This document shows positions 33,961 through 46,156 of a DNA stretch of 64,000 nucleotides, piece by piece. The notes beneath the pieces are model-generated. The model saw only the letters and a list, made by a program, of their open reading frames with translations. It did not search any database and was not told the DNA's origin. The first letter of the stretch is position 1. Each line of letters opens with the position of its first letter. A program made the position numbers and the translations under genes. The stretch comes from Dastarcus helophoroides (taxonomy: Eukaryota > Arthropoda > Insecta > Coleoptera > Bothrideridae). The DNA lies in the NCBI GenBank assembly GCA_028583605.1, contig CM053329.1, positions 18,454,455 through 18,518,454 on the forward strand, in the 5' to 3' direction.

Positions 33961-35523
33961 TAAAGAAATTTTTACGTTTCGTTGTAAATTAAGGATTCGA
34001 TTGAGAAGTAAAATTCATTTACGAATCATCGGTGGGTAACTCGAACGTTAGTTAATAGTAATTAATTGCCTGATTACCTGCCAAGGTATTACTGAATAGT
34101 AATTGAGTCATCATTAATTCGCACTCGTGTTAATAATTATTATTAACGAGCTGCTATAAGAATCTATAATTTTTTAGGATTGTTTTAATTTCTTAATTGC
34201 TTTAAGATGCAACTTTTTGTCCTATAGGCAATAAAAGCTGCAAGTTGCAATTTCTATCATGGTTTTATTATTGGATCTTTTCAATAATAAAATCCCATGT
34301 CATAAAGCAACGGACGATAACCAAAAATGCCATCAATCCAACGAAATCACCCGACGACTGTTCAGAAGATTAGAAATAGGTTGTAAAACGTTTGTAGTGG
34401 CGTAATTTGCCATCATCATTTCGGCTACAAATGCGACATCATAGGAATTATGGGCGAGGCGGAATGCGTAAGTTATGCCTGTAAACAGACACTTTACATA
34501 ACGAGATGCTAACCCCAACCGAGTCCTTATAACCTCTCAGGGGAAAGTTTCTCCCTTTGAGCACGCCCCACAACGACCCCATGCCGACAACAGTCGTCTC
34601 GGACATCGCAGAAGCCTATTATTTGTTACGCAGAAACACCGCAACGTCGGCCGCACAGGACCGCACTGGCCCGAATTGAGAGAAATCAAGGGCACCCTTG
34701 CAGTGAAAGATAACATTTTATGACAAGTATGAAAGGTAAAAGTTTTTGACAACTTCACCATTTTCAAATACACATAAATTGATGATTTTTAAGAATAGGT
34801 GAGTTCTAATATTTAAACCAAATACAAAAGAAAGTGGAATATAAAGAATTTACAATTTATTAAAGAAGAGATTTGGTATCTGACTCACAATAGTACCAAA
34901 TTTTAATAAACACGCTAAGATAGATGTTAAATCGTCTTTCTATGTTCTGTACTTTCTGATTCTATATTCCAGGACCGGAGTTTTATATTTTAGCTTCAAA
35001 CTTACAATTTTGGAGTCTGATTTTGAATTTTGGAATCTAATTTATAGACACTGATATTAATTCTGTTGATTCCGATGATTGGTGTGAGAATTAAAGATAT
35101 TTAAGTTAACGTCTGGTGCTTTTGACTATTAGGTCTGAATTTTTAGAGTCTGAGTTACATATATCTAGATTGTGAATGTACTGGTTCCGAATATTTGACT
35201 TGACAAATACTTGGACAACAATCAGGCGATATATGTTGTAATTAAGGTTACAAAGTTACAAAACTACAGCTTTATATAGTAACATTCATTAAAAGCTAGC
35301 TCCCTAGGCGCGACTTGAGTTTAGGTGTGTGAAATTTCACAAATAATGTCAATTAAATGATTTGTGTATTCTCTGTATCTTATCTTATCTAGCACAGATT
35401 GCTAATCCTTACCAGAAGGTTACTGAAAATTTAAAATTGTAAAATGAGTAACTGGCGAAGAAAAAGCTAATAACACATGAATAGTAATAAACGCATTGTA
35501 ATGAAACAGTCGAATGTGTTACA

Positions 35524-35606
35524 GTTGAAAATATTTGCAGCTAACCACCAGCTTCGATTTTCCTTGGCCTCGTCAATATGGTACGTTGGCTGCAAACATT
35601 TTCAAC
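35524..35606 (+). ncRNA. Pre-miRNA-like hairpin (candidate only)
   Basis: The arms 35524-35545 (GTTGAAAATATTTGCAGCTA, then AC) and 35585-35606 (GTTGGCTGCAAACATTTTCA, then AC) pair over 22 positions with a single A/C mismatch and one G-U wobble. The loop is 39 bases, and CCA/TGG can extend the stem inward. Length and shape are in the range of an insect microRNA precursor, and the site is in a low-repeat block. It does not resemble the iab-4 microRNA. A decayed transposon inverted repeat is equally possible. Confidence 0.3.
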
Positions 35607-36136
35607 TTATAATAACTATTAATCAAACACATAAATAATTAACGAACGTGAATTCCATTGAATAACTTGTAATGACTTCTATAAATCCCCTAAAATTCCT
35701 GAAGTAAGCCAGACAAACGAATTTCCTGAAAGACGAATACAGCATTGGGGAACGTATGACCCATTACCATCACAGAGAACAAAATTGTTCTTCACATACT
35801 TCCTTACAAATGTCAACCTTCCTTGGATTTTCCAGGGTTGCATTTCGAGGTATAACAGGGGACGAGATCGAACTAGTTTTGTTTTGTAAAACGTTAGTAT
35901 TTTCCGATTGTTCGCCCCATTTCGCTTGATGATAAATGTGCCGAACGTTTCGTGAAAAGCGATCGGTTCTCGACGGCAATTGCAATATCGGGGAGCGTCA
36001 CGATCCGCGCGCCGGCTGCGTTCGGTATTGCCAACGAAAGGGAGAAATTACGTGCGCGGAATTCCGCGCCAATCATTCCCCGCATTCCGCACATCACCGC
36101 GTTAATATCTCTTTCGATTTGCATACCTTTATGCGA

Positions 36137-36152
36137 CCAGCAGATGGCGCCA
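36137..36152 (+). promoter_or_regulatory. CTCF-like binding site
   Basis: The sequence CCAGCAGATGGCGCCA agrees closely with the CTCF core, with the AG(A/G)TGGCGC heart typical of insect and vertebrate sites. CTCF is an established boundary factor of the Drosophila bithorax complex. The site sits in a GC-richer low-repeat patch within the intron. Binding is inferred from the motif only. Confidence 0.45.
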
Positions 36153-36722
36153 TATCTCTTCCCTAATATTAATTAAAATGGGAACGATTAACTGCGTCGA
36201 GAAACAATGAGTGTTGGCATATTAAATAGCCTGATGTTAAGCGGAATACACAAGCAGCTCGAGTTGGAATCGATAAAGGAACTGGTCCTTTTAGCATTCA
36301 ACCGACAAATCGTACAACAGCTGCTGAATAAATTTAAATGTCTTGATATATGCCTTATCACTCTTGAAAAATATTATGCTTTAGCACAGAAGCTACATTA
36401 AAAATCCACTTAAGAAAAGTTGTTTTGATTCGGTGGAAAAAAAAAGGACTTCTGGCCGCAGTCACATTTAAACCGACTTAGTGAAGGTCGAAAGACGAAC
36501 CTGATGCCTTAACGTCTTGACAGTCGAAAATTACGCATAATTCTTTAGGCCAAAACAATGTAGCTTTGATTGGCATGTTTAGAATCAGAAGTGAATGGAA
36601 CGCTGAGACGTTAATAAGTCCAGAACAAACCTGTTGTGGATTTATTAAAAGAACTTCATATATATATTAAAAGCAGAGAGATTGTGAACACATCAGAAGC
36701 TAGAGAAACACTAAGGCGACTT

Positions 36723-36761
36723 TTAATAAGTCCAGAACAACATTTGTTCTGGACTTATTAA
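36723..36761. repeat. 18-bp perfect palindrome of the AATAAGTCC family
   Basis: TTAATAAGTCCAGAACAA (36723-36740) and its exact reverse complement (36744-36761) flank a 3-base loop. Similar but looser hairpins (AATAAGTCC, about 12 bases, GGACTTATT) occur in most units of the array, so the hairpin is part of the family structure. Confidence 0.9.
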
Positions 36762-37473
36762 AGGACCGCTTTTTTTATTAAAATGTCCATGACTATTTTG
36801 GAAATTAGAGATTATGCATAATTTTTTATCCCAAAACAAGGTCGTGTTAATTGACCCTGTAAAATCGCTAAAGTAGTGAATGAATTAATTTAATAAGTCC
36901 AAAATTGATTTCTTATAATAATTTCAAAATGAGACTTGCTCTGAATTTATTAAAAGGCGTCACATATATGTTTAGACATTTTTAAAGAAAAAGAGACTTC
37001 TCATAAGTCCAACATTTATTCTGGACTTATTAAAAACCAACATACCTTGCTTTTATTATTTAATACTTCCTTGGCGAATTAGCAATTAGAAATTGTGTCT
37101 AATTCTTTTGTTAAAATGATATCATAACACTGATTAGCAAGTTTAAAGTTATCATAAAAATATATCACTGAACAAGCATTGATACGTCTTTTAATAAGTC
37201 CAAATGTCAACTTGTCCTGGAGTTACTAAAATAAATAGACATCCTGGATGTATCAAAAGCAAGAAACATGAATATATCAAAATAAAAGGAAGTAGAAAAC
37301 ATTATTTTATAAGTTCAGTTTTTTGGACTTCTTAAACAAGTTTCTTAGGTCAAGGACACGGTTGAGGACGTAAGTTTGGTTATGTTTAGTTGTCGAAGAC
37401 TACTTTGGAAAGTGATAATTATACTTAATTGTTCATCTTAAAACAATCCAGCTTAAATTATAAAATTGTTTAT

Positions 37474-37592
37474 AAAATTGTCAACAAACCATAAAAATTT
37501 AAATATTTCCAAACTGGGCCGAAGAAATGTTAAACAAATTGAAGAAAACATAATATTTTCGGTCAATAAGGGTCTACCATGAAGAATAAATT
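37474..37592 (+). repeat. Dispersed segment shared with 49195-49310
   Basis: The sequence from AAAATTGTCAACAAACCATA through AACTGGGCCGAAGAAATGTT to AATAAGGGTCTACCATGAAG is nearly identical to 49195-49310. Pieces of it also form the small insertion at 52072-52129. At both larger sites it lies in or at the edge of an AATAAGTCC array. Confidence 0.85.
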
Positions 37593-39767
37593 AACCCTCT
37601 GTGTTCACCATAAAGGCTGAAGCAGTAAATAAGTCTTTTAATAAGTTGGAAACTGATTTATTTTAATGAATCAAGAACAAAACTTGCTCTGAACTTATTA
37701 AGAGATGTCGTTGTTATATGTTCAGAAATATTAAAAGACGAGACCTTTTTTAATAAGTCCAACATTTTCTTGGATTTATTAAAAGACGTAGCTTTATTTT
37801 AATATCTCCTTGACGATTTTGGCAATGAACAATTATGGGTAATTCCCTCCCAAAACAGGGTAACGTTGAAACGTTGATTGGCATGTTTAAAATCATCACA
37901 CAAGAGATATTACTAAACAAGGATGGAGACGTATTTTAATAAGTCCAAAACTCAACTTGTTCTGAAGTTACTAAAGGAAACTGACGGTATATCAAAATAA
38001 AAATACCCAGGAAACATATTTTAATAACTCCAGATTTTTCTGGACGTTTGGAAGGGCGCGTTTTTGTTTTTTTTTGTCTATTTGCCCAAGATTACCTTGA
38101 AAATTGGAAACTATAGTCAATTGTTTGACCCAAAATAATGCATCATTGATTGACCCTGTAATTTCACCACAAAAACACTGAAGTACTGAATAAGTCTTTT
38201 AATAAGTTCACAATTTAATCAGTCCAGAACCAAACTTGCTCTGAACTTATTAAAAGACGTCACTGTCATATGTTTAGAAATATTAAAAGAATGAGATTTC
38301 TTTTAATAGGTCCAATATTTGTTCTGGACTTATTAAAAGACGTAGCGTTATTTTAATAAGTCGAGGACGACTTTGGCAATCAGAAATTGTGGGCACTTCT
38401 CTTCCAGAGCAGAGTAACTTGATTGGCATGTTTAAAATCATCATAAAAGGGACTACTTTGGAAAGTGAAAATTATACTTAGTTGTTTAACCCAAAATAAT
38501 GTAGTATTGATTAACTGAAATTTCGCCATTAAGGCTAAAGCAGTGATTAGGTCTTTTAATAAGTCCAAAATTGATTTCTTTTAATAAGTCCATAACAAAA
38601 TTGCGCTGAACCTATAAAAATATGTCACTGTTATATGTTCAGAAATAATAAAAGAAAGAAGCTTCTTTTAATAAGTCCTATAGTTTCTTTGGACTCATCA
38701 AGAGACATAGCTTTATTTTAATATGTTCAAGACGATTTTGGCAATTAACATGTATAAGTAATTCTGTCCCAAAACGGGGTAACATTGATTAAATCGTTTA
38801 AAATCATCATAAAAGAGATATCACTAAATAAGCATTGAGACGTCTTTTAATAAGTCCAAAACTCAACTTGCTCTGAAGTTGTTAAAAAAAGACATTCGGG
38901 ATATATCAAAAGCACGAGACATCATGAGTATATAAAAAGAGAAAGACCCTGGAAACATATTTCATTAGGTTCAATTTTTTCTGGACTTATTAAAGGACGT
39001 ATTTTTGCTTTATGATGTCCATTTGTCCAAGACTACTTTGGAAAGTGGAAATCATATTAAGTTGTTTAGCCCAAAAGAATGTAGTATTGATTGACCGTGT
39101 AATTTCACTATAAAAACTAAAGCAGTGATTAGGCCTTTTAATAAGTCCAAAATTGATTTCTTTTAATAAGTCCACAACAAAATTGATCTGAACCTATAAA
39201 AATATGTCACTGTTTATATGTTCACAAATATTAAAAGAAAGAAACGTCTTTTAATAAGTCCAATATGCTTTCTGGACTTATCAAGAGACATAGCTTTATT
39301 TTAATATGTTCCTGGCGATTTTAGCAATTAACAATTATGCGTAATTCTCTCCCAAAACAGGGTAACATTGATCGGAATGTTTAAAATCGTCATAAAACAA
39401 ATATCACTAAATAAGCATTGAGACGTCTTTTCATAAGTCCAAAACTCAACTTGCTCTGAAGCTGTCAAAAAAAGAGATATTTTGGATATATCAGAAGCAA
39501 GAGAGTTCATGAGTATATCAAAATAAAAGACCCGGAAAACACACTTTACTAAGTTGTTAAAAAAAGACATTCGGGTTATATCAAAAGCAAGACACATCAT
39601 GAGTATATAAAAAGAGAAAGACCTTGGAAAAATATTTGATTAGGTTCAATTTTTTCTGAACTTATTACAGGACGTATCTTTGCTTTATTATGTCCATTTG
39701 TCCAAAATTACTTTGGAAAGTGGAAATAATATTTAGTTGTTTAGCCCATAACAATGCAGTATTGATT

Positions 39768-40727
39768 GACAGTGTAATTTCACTATGAAAACTAAGGCAG
39801 TGATTAGGTCTTTTAATAAGTCCAAATTTCTTTTAATAAGTCCTCAACAAAGTTGCTCTGAACCTATAAAAAGACGTCACTGTTATATGGTCAGAAATAT
39901 TAAAAGAAAAGAACTTCTTTTAATATGTCCAATATTTTTTCTGGACTTATTAAAGGACATAGCTTTATTTTAATATGTCCATGAAGACTTTGGCAATCAA
40001 CAATCATAAGTACTTCTCTCCCAAAACAGGATAACATTGATTGGCATGTTTAAAATCATCATAAAAGAGATATCACTAAACAAGCAAGACAGTGTAATTT
40101 CACTATGAAAACTAAGGCAGTGATTAGGTCTTTTAATAAGTCCAAATTTCTTTTAATAAGTCCTCAACAAAGTTGCTCTGAACCTATAAAAAGACGTCAC
40201 TGTTATATGGTCAGAAATATTAAAAGAAAAGAACTTCTTTTAATATGTCCAATATTTTTTCTGGACTTATTAAAGGACATAACTTTATTTTAATATGTCC
40301 ATGAAGACTTTGGCAATCAACAATCATAAGTACTTCTCTCCCAAAACAGGATAACATTGATTGGCATGTTTAAAATCATCATAAAAGAGATATCACTAAA
40401 CAAGCAAGACAGTGTAATTTCACTATGAAAACTAAGGCAGTGATTAGGTCTTTTAATAAGTCCAAATTTCTTTTAATAAGTCCTCAACAAAGTTGCTCTG
40501 AACCTATAAAAAGACGTCACTGTTATATGGTCAGAAATATTAAAAGAAAAGAACTTCTTTTAATATGTCCAATATTTTTTCTGGACTTATTAAAGGACAT
40601 AACTTTATTTTAATATGTCCATGAAGACTTTGGCAATCAACAATCATAAGTACTTCTCTCCCAAAACAGGATAACATTGATTGGCATGTTTAAAATTATC
40701 ATAAAACAGATATCACTAAACAAGCAA
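39768..40727 (+). repeat. Three near-identical 320-bp tandem copies
   Basis: Copies at 39768-40087, 40088-40407 and 40408-40727, each beginning GACAGTGTAATTTCACTATG. Only a handful of differences are seen (for example AGCTTTATTT in the first against AACTTTATTT in the others, and AAATCATC against AAATTATC near the end of the third). They are far more alike than the surrounding units, so the triplication is very recent, or it is an assembly or collapse artefact. Confidence 0.97.
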
Positions 40728-43430
40728 TGAGACGTCTTAATTTTAATAAGTCCAAAACTCAACTTATTCTAAAGTTGTCAAAAAAACAGACATTCTGGAT
40801 GTATCAAAGGCAAGAGACCTCATAAGTATATGAAAATAAAAAGAAGCCAGGAAACCTTTTAATAAGTCCAGTTCTTTCTGGCCTTATTAAAGGGCGCATC
40901 CTTGTTTTATTCTGTCCATTTGCCCAGGACTACCTTGAAAATTGGAAATTACAGTTAATTGTTTCACCTAAAATAATATAGCATTGATTAACCCTGCAAA
41001 TTTACCATAAAGGCTAAAGTAGTAAATAAGTCTTTTAATAAGTTCACAATTTAATCAATTTAGAACAAAGCTTTGCTCTGAACTTATTAAAAGACGTCAC
41101 TGTTATATGTTTAGAAATATTAAAAGAAACAGACTTCTTTTAATAAGTCCAACATTTGTTCTGGACTTATCAAAGGACGTAACCTTATTTTAATAAGTCC
41201 AGGACGACTTCGGCGATTAGAAATTTTGGGTAGTTCTCTTCCAAAACAGAGTAACAGTGATTGGCCTGTTTAAAATCATCATAAAAGAGATATCACTAAA
41301 CAAGCAATGAGACGTCTTTTAATAAGTCCAAAACCTATTCTGAAGTTGTCAAGAAAGGAGACATTCTGAATATATCAAAAGCAAGAGACTTCATGGGTAT
41401 ATCAAAATAATTATTATGTCCATTTGCCGAAGACTACGTTGGAAATTATAGTTAATTGTTTGACCCAAAATAATGTAGCATTGATTGACTTTGAAAGTTT
41501 ACCATAAAGGCCAAAGCAAAGAATAAGTTTTTTAATAAGTTCACAATTTAATCAGTCCAGAACCAAACTTGCTCTGAACTTATTAAAAGACGTCACTGTT
41601 ATATGTTTAGAAATATTAAAAGAATAAGATTTTTTTAATAAGTCCAACATTTGTTTTGGACTTATTAAAAGACGTAGCGTTATTTTAATAAGTCGAGGAC
41701 GACTTTGACAATTAGAAATTGTGGGCAATTCTCTTCCAAAGCAGAGTAACTTTGATTGGCATGTTCAAAATCATCATAAAAGAGATATCACTGAACAAGC
41801 AATGAGACATCTTTTAATAAGTCCAAAACTTAACCTATTCTGAAGTTGTCAAAAAAAGAGATATTTTGAATATATCAAAAGCAAGAGACATTATAAGTAT
41901 ATAAAAAGAGAAAGTCCCTGGAACTATATTTTATTAGATTCAATTTGTTCTGGACATATTAAACGACGTATCTTTGCTTTAAGATCTCCATTTGTCCAAA
42001 ACTACTTTGGAAAGTGGAAATTATATTTAATTGTTTAGCCCAAAACAATGCAGTATTGATTGAGCATGTAATTTCACTATCAAAACTAAAGCAGTGATTG
42101 GGTCTTTTAATAACTCCAAAATTAATTTCTTTTAATAAGTCCACAACAAAGTTGTTCTGAACTTATAAAAAGACATCACTGTTATAGGATTAGAAATATT
42201 AAATGAATAAAATTTCTTTTAATAAGTCCGATATTTTTTCTGGACTTATTTTATTTTAGTATGTCCATGACGACTTTGACAATCAACAATTATAAGTACT
42301 TCTCTCCCAAAACAGGATAATATTGATTGGCATGTTTAAAATCATCATAAAAGAGATATCACTAAACAAGGAATGAGGCGTCTTTTAATTTTAATAAGTC
42401 CAAACCTCAACTTACTCTGAAGTTGTCAAAAAAAGAGACATTCTGGATGTATCAAAGACAAGAGACCTCATGAGTATATCAAAAGAAAAAGAAGCCAGGA
42501 AACGTTTTAATAAGTCCAGTTCTTTCTGGACTTATTAAAGGGCACATCTTTGTTTTATTCTGTCCATTTGCCCAGGACTATCTTGGAAATTGGAAATTAC
42601 AGTTTATTATTTGATCCAAAATAATATAGCATTGATTAACCCTGCACTCTTCCAAAACAGAGTAACATTGATTGGCCTGTTTAAAAAACATAAAAGAGAT
42701 ATCACTAAACAAGCAATGAGACGTCTTTTAATAAGTTCAAAACCTATTCTGAAGTTGTCAAGAAAAGAGACATTCTGGATATATCAAAAACAAGAGCCTT
42801 CATGAGTATATCAAAATAAAAAGACCCAGGAAACATATTTTAATAAGTCCAGTTTTTTGTGGACTTATTAAAGGGCGCATCTTTGTTTTATTATGTCCAT
42901 TTGCCCAGGACTACGTTGGAAATTATAGTTAATTGTTTGACCCAAAATAATGTAGCATTGATTGGCTTTGTAATTTTACCATAAAGGCCAAAGCAAAGAA
43001 TAAGTCTTTTAATAAGTTCACAATTTAATCAGTCCAGAACCAAACTTGCTCTGAACTTATTAAAAGACGTCACTGTTATATGTTTAGACATATTAAAAGA
43101 ATGAGATTTTTTTTAATAAGTCCAACATTTGTTTTGGACTTATCAAAAGACGTAGCGTTATTTTTAATAAGTCGGGGGCGACTTTGGCAATTAGAAATTG
43201 TGGGCAGTTCTCTTCCAAAACAGAGTAACTTTGATTGGCATGTTCAAAATCATCATAAAAGAGATATCACTGAACAAGCAATGAGACGTCTTTTACTAAG
43301 TCCACAACTTAATCTACTCTGAAGTTGTCAAAAAAGGAGATATTCTGGATATATCAAAAGCAAGAGACTTCATGAGTATATCAAAATAAAAGACCCGGAA
43401 AACATACTTTAATAAGTCCAGTTTTTTAGA

Positions 43431-43790
43431 AAAAAATGGAAACTTCGCAGAAAAAATTAAAATTTTCTTCAATAAATCGAAATATCTAGAAGAAACTCAA
43501 CATTTGTTATACGAAAAAGTTGAAATTGAGATTTCAGGTAAAAACTCGAATATTCGCTTTTAATTTTTTTTTAAGAAAAATATTCCAAAGCGAGAAGAGT
43601 TATTTTGAAATTTTAATTATTTTCTTAAAATTTTTAGAAAAATTAAAAAAAAATTAAAATAGTAAAATCCAGTAACTTTGTAAAAGAAATTTGACATTTT
43701 TATAAAAAGAAATGGGAAAAAATTTAAAATCTCTACAAAAAATTGTTTAAGGAAAAGTTCTCGGAAAATTTTGAGAAAAAACTCGTAAGC
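43431..43790. other. AT-rich low-complexity sequence
   Basis: A-rich text with GAAAAATT and CGAAAT words, similar in composition to 49.3-53.2 kb. No unit structure or gene is seen. Confidence 0.4.
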
Positions 43791-45159
43791 GAAATTGGGG
43801 GTGCTGCAGTTCCACAGTGCCTATACGCGAGCCGCCACTGATCAGAATATTAAAAAAAACTGTTTCTTTGGCTGGTGGCTCTGGACTGCAATTTCTTCTG
43901 GATTAATTAAGATTTACAGGAGTCTAATTACATTTAATTACTTTTGCTTTTTTCACAAAAATCTAGACAAGAAAAATTTTACAAAAAAATACGCCTCTTG
44001 GAGACTCCCGTCTGAAGTGAAAACTTAAAACTAGGAAGTATGTAATGTAGTTCGCACGCACACTTGCAAACAAGTTAGAATATTGGAAATATTTGAAAAT
44101 ACCATAAATTCTGTCAAACTGACCTTTTTATATTTGTGGTTGGTGGATACTTGTATTGTGTGGAAACGAATCTAATATTTATTGATAACAAACAGTAGAA
44201 TATCTTTTAACATTGGGGCAAGTTGGTAAGGCGTTATAGTGCCTCGTGATGGTAACGCGAAACCACAAGTTTACTCCCTATTCAAAATCGAGCAACTTTG
44301 AAAGTTTTTACTTTAAAAATTAAATTGCACTTTGATTTTTGCCAAAACCAATCGAATAAAAAATCTCCCTGAAGCTATTCATTTTTCATCGCATTAATAT
44401 TTAATTTGTGAATGAGATTAGTTGCTAAAATAAAAAGTGTAAGCAAATTAAAGCCTTTATTTGTTGCATTGCACCCTTCCCTATAATATAGAATGTTTTG
44501 TCGTTCTTTGTTCGCATTATAAAGAAATATCCTCCTGAAAGAGACTGAAATGTTTTATTGCGTTTATAGTGCTTATAAACAGAGGGACCGAGATGCCGTT
44601 ACGGTTATATTTTACGGCCCTATCAAACTGACAGCTAGAGAAATCTTTTTCTGGCGAAAATATAACGGCGATGTAGAGAAGAGCACTAAAACCCCTTCTT
44701 GTCGCAGAGAAAGTTGATTTCACTTCTAAGTAGTTTTTTTAGCTATTTAAAAAGGGTTTACTGCATCCCTTTAATGCGGAAACCGTAAAAGAGAAAGTTT
44801 CTGTTCAACTTTTACGGCCTGTACGAAATTCCTAAAGGGTGCTTTTTTTCGCTAAAAGTTTTATTTTGGCCTCGTTATTTATGAGGGAAAGTTACAATCC
44901 GCCAACATGCTTTTGTTGAAAAATAACATCAAGTCACGAAAATAGATGGATGATACAATGCGGAACTGGTGGGAATGCGTGATAATAAATTGGGGTACCA
45001 CATTACAATTTGAAACTATCGGATATATATATTAAAACTTCTTGGTTTGGTGCAGTGTTTCACAAACTTTCGACATCTGTTTACCCTCTTCATAATTATT
45101 TTTGAGGTTGGATACCCCTTGTTAAAAAATTGCATCCCAATTAATATAGAAATGAGAAA

Positions 45160-45245
45160 GCTGAACGTGTCAACGAATTTGAACAAAACATCATTCTGCA
45201 ATCTGCACAAAGTATTTAAAACTGCGCAATTTGATTAAATTAGTT
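45160..45245 (+). repeat. Dispersed segment shared with 22880-22975
   Basis: GAACGTGTCAACGAATTTGA, then ACATCATTCTGCAATCTGCA and GATTAAATTAG match the copy near 22.9 kb with a few changes and one internal length difference. The ends were not resolved, so the element type is unknown. Confidence 0.65.
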
Positions 45246-45714
45246 TATTAAATTACGAAGTTATAAAAATAATTTAAGCTAAATTGTCGAGGGCTAAAGC
45301 TTGTACGAAAACTTCTTGAAATTTCTGAAATATAAATACATTTTTAAACTTGGACAAAAAAAAAATTAAAATGTCTAGAAAATCTCGAAATGTGTCTTCT
45401 TCCGAAATTTTCGAATTTCTTTTATAAACTTCAATTACCTTTTGAGGAATTTTAATCTCCAGATTTCTAAATTTTTACATTAAAATAAAGAAATTATATT
45501 TATCTCATCAACCCAAAAAGATCAAAAGGATCCCACCCTGGATTCTGCATATAATTAAGTACAATATAATTATGCAAGCAGAATGCAACCTAGACTACAA
45601 ATTCATGGAGCCCTCCATGTATACTGAATCATAGGTAACTGAACTACCAACAGTTGAAACACTGTCACTTAGCGAAGCGGTTGCTCTCTAGGAAAAAGTT
45701 CCCAGAAGACAAGG

Positions 45715-45898
45715 ATTCTAATGCACAGACCAATAGGTCTGAACATTTATTAGATTCGAAGTTTAGAAACCAAAGACCGGTTTCAATCTTGTTAGATCTC
45801 GTCAGTTTGGTATATCCAACTCGAATGCATTTGTTAGCATTCGAGTTGGATATACGAATATAATAAATGTTCAAACCTATTGGTCTGTGCATTAGAAT
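45715..45898. mobile_element. MITE-like element with 38-bp terminal inverted repeats
   Basis: The terminal repeats 45715-45752 and 45861-45898 pair with one mismatch (start ATTCTAATGCACAGACCAAT). Inside is a second perfect hairpin: TATATCCAACTCGAATGC (45811-45828) and its reverse complement (45837-45854), with an 8-base loop. There is no coding capacity. A related, partly broken copy is at 5450-5640. The superfamily cannot be assigned because no clear target duplication was recognised. Confidence 0.8.
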
Positions 45899-46142
45899 GC
45901 AATATAATTATTTACTTCAGAAGGAAAATTCCCAAAACGTTAATTACATGTAATGATAGCAAACATTCGATAAATGATAATGACAATTCTAATAAATAAA
46001 AATCTTTAAATTAATAAAATTAAAAAACAGTCGATTATAAATCCACCAAGCATAAAAATTCCTGTTCTCTTCCGAAAGCGTTTAACCCGTCGGCCGGTGT
46101 CGGCTGAAAGGTGGAACATGGCGGCCGTACAGCACCATCACG

Positions 46143-46156
46143 GTTGCCATGGTAAC
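46143..46156. promoter_or_regulatory. X-box (RFX-type) motif
   Basis: GTTGCCATGGTAAC fits the RFX X-box consensus GT(N)RCC-AT-RG(N)AAC with both half-sites present. It lies in a GC-rich part of the island that also contains GGCGGCC. RFX proteins regulate ciliary and sensory-neuron genes in insects. A role here is an inference from the motif only. Confidence 0.4.

Larger units (their letters stand above)
33961..36600. promoter_or_regulatory. Low-repeat island, candidate cis-regulatory or boundary DNA
   Basis: About 2.6 kb with no tandem repeats. 34030-34150 is dense in TTAAT/TAATTA homeodomain-type words. 34330-34700 and 35930-36160 are GC-richer and contain several GCCAT (PHO-type) words. 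A strong CTCF-like match lies at 36137-36152, and a 22-bp imperfect hairpin at 35524-35606. Short open frames at 35770-36176 overlap each other in several frames and have no recognised domain. 35245-35375 is a distant match to about 14900-15035. Confidence 0.4.
36610..43430 (+). repeat. Large array of the AATAAGTCC/GGACTTATT family
   Basis: The words TTTTAATAAGTCCAAAA and CTGGACTTATTAAAAGACGT recur dozens of times. They sit in longer units that also contain GGCATGTTTAAAATCATCAT, AGAGATATCACTAAACAAGC, ACTTGCTCTGAA and GCATTGATTGACC. The unit order is loosely preserved, with spacing of about 300-900 bp. Open frames of 60-90 codons on both strands are repeat translations. The same family occurs in opposite orientation at 46560-49160. 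Confidence 0.93.
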
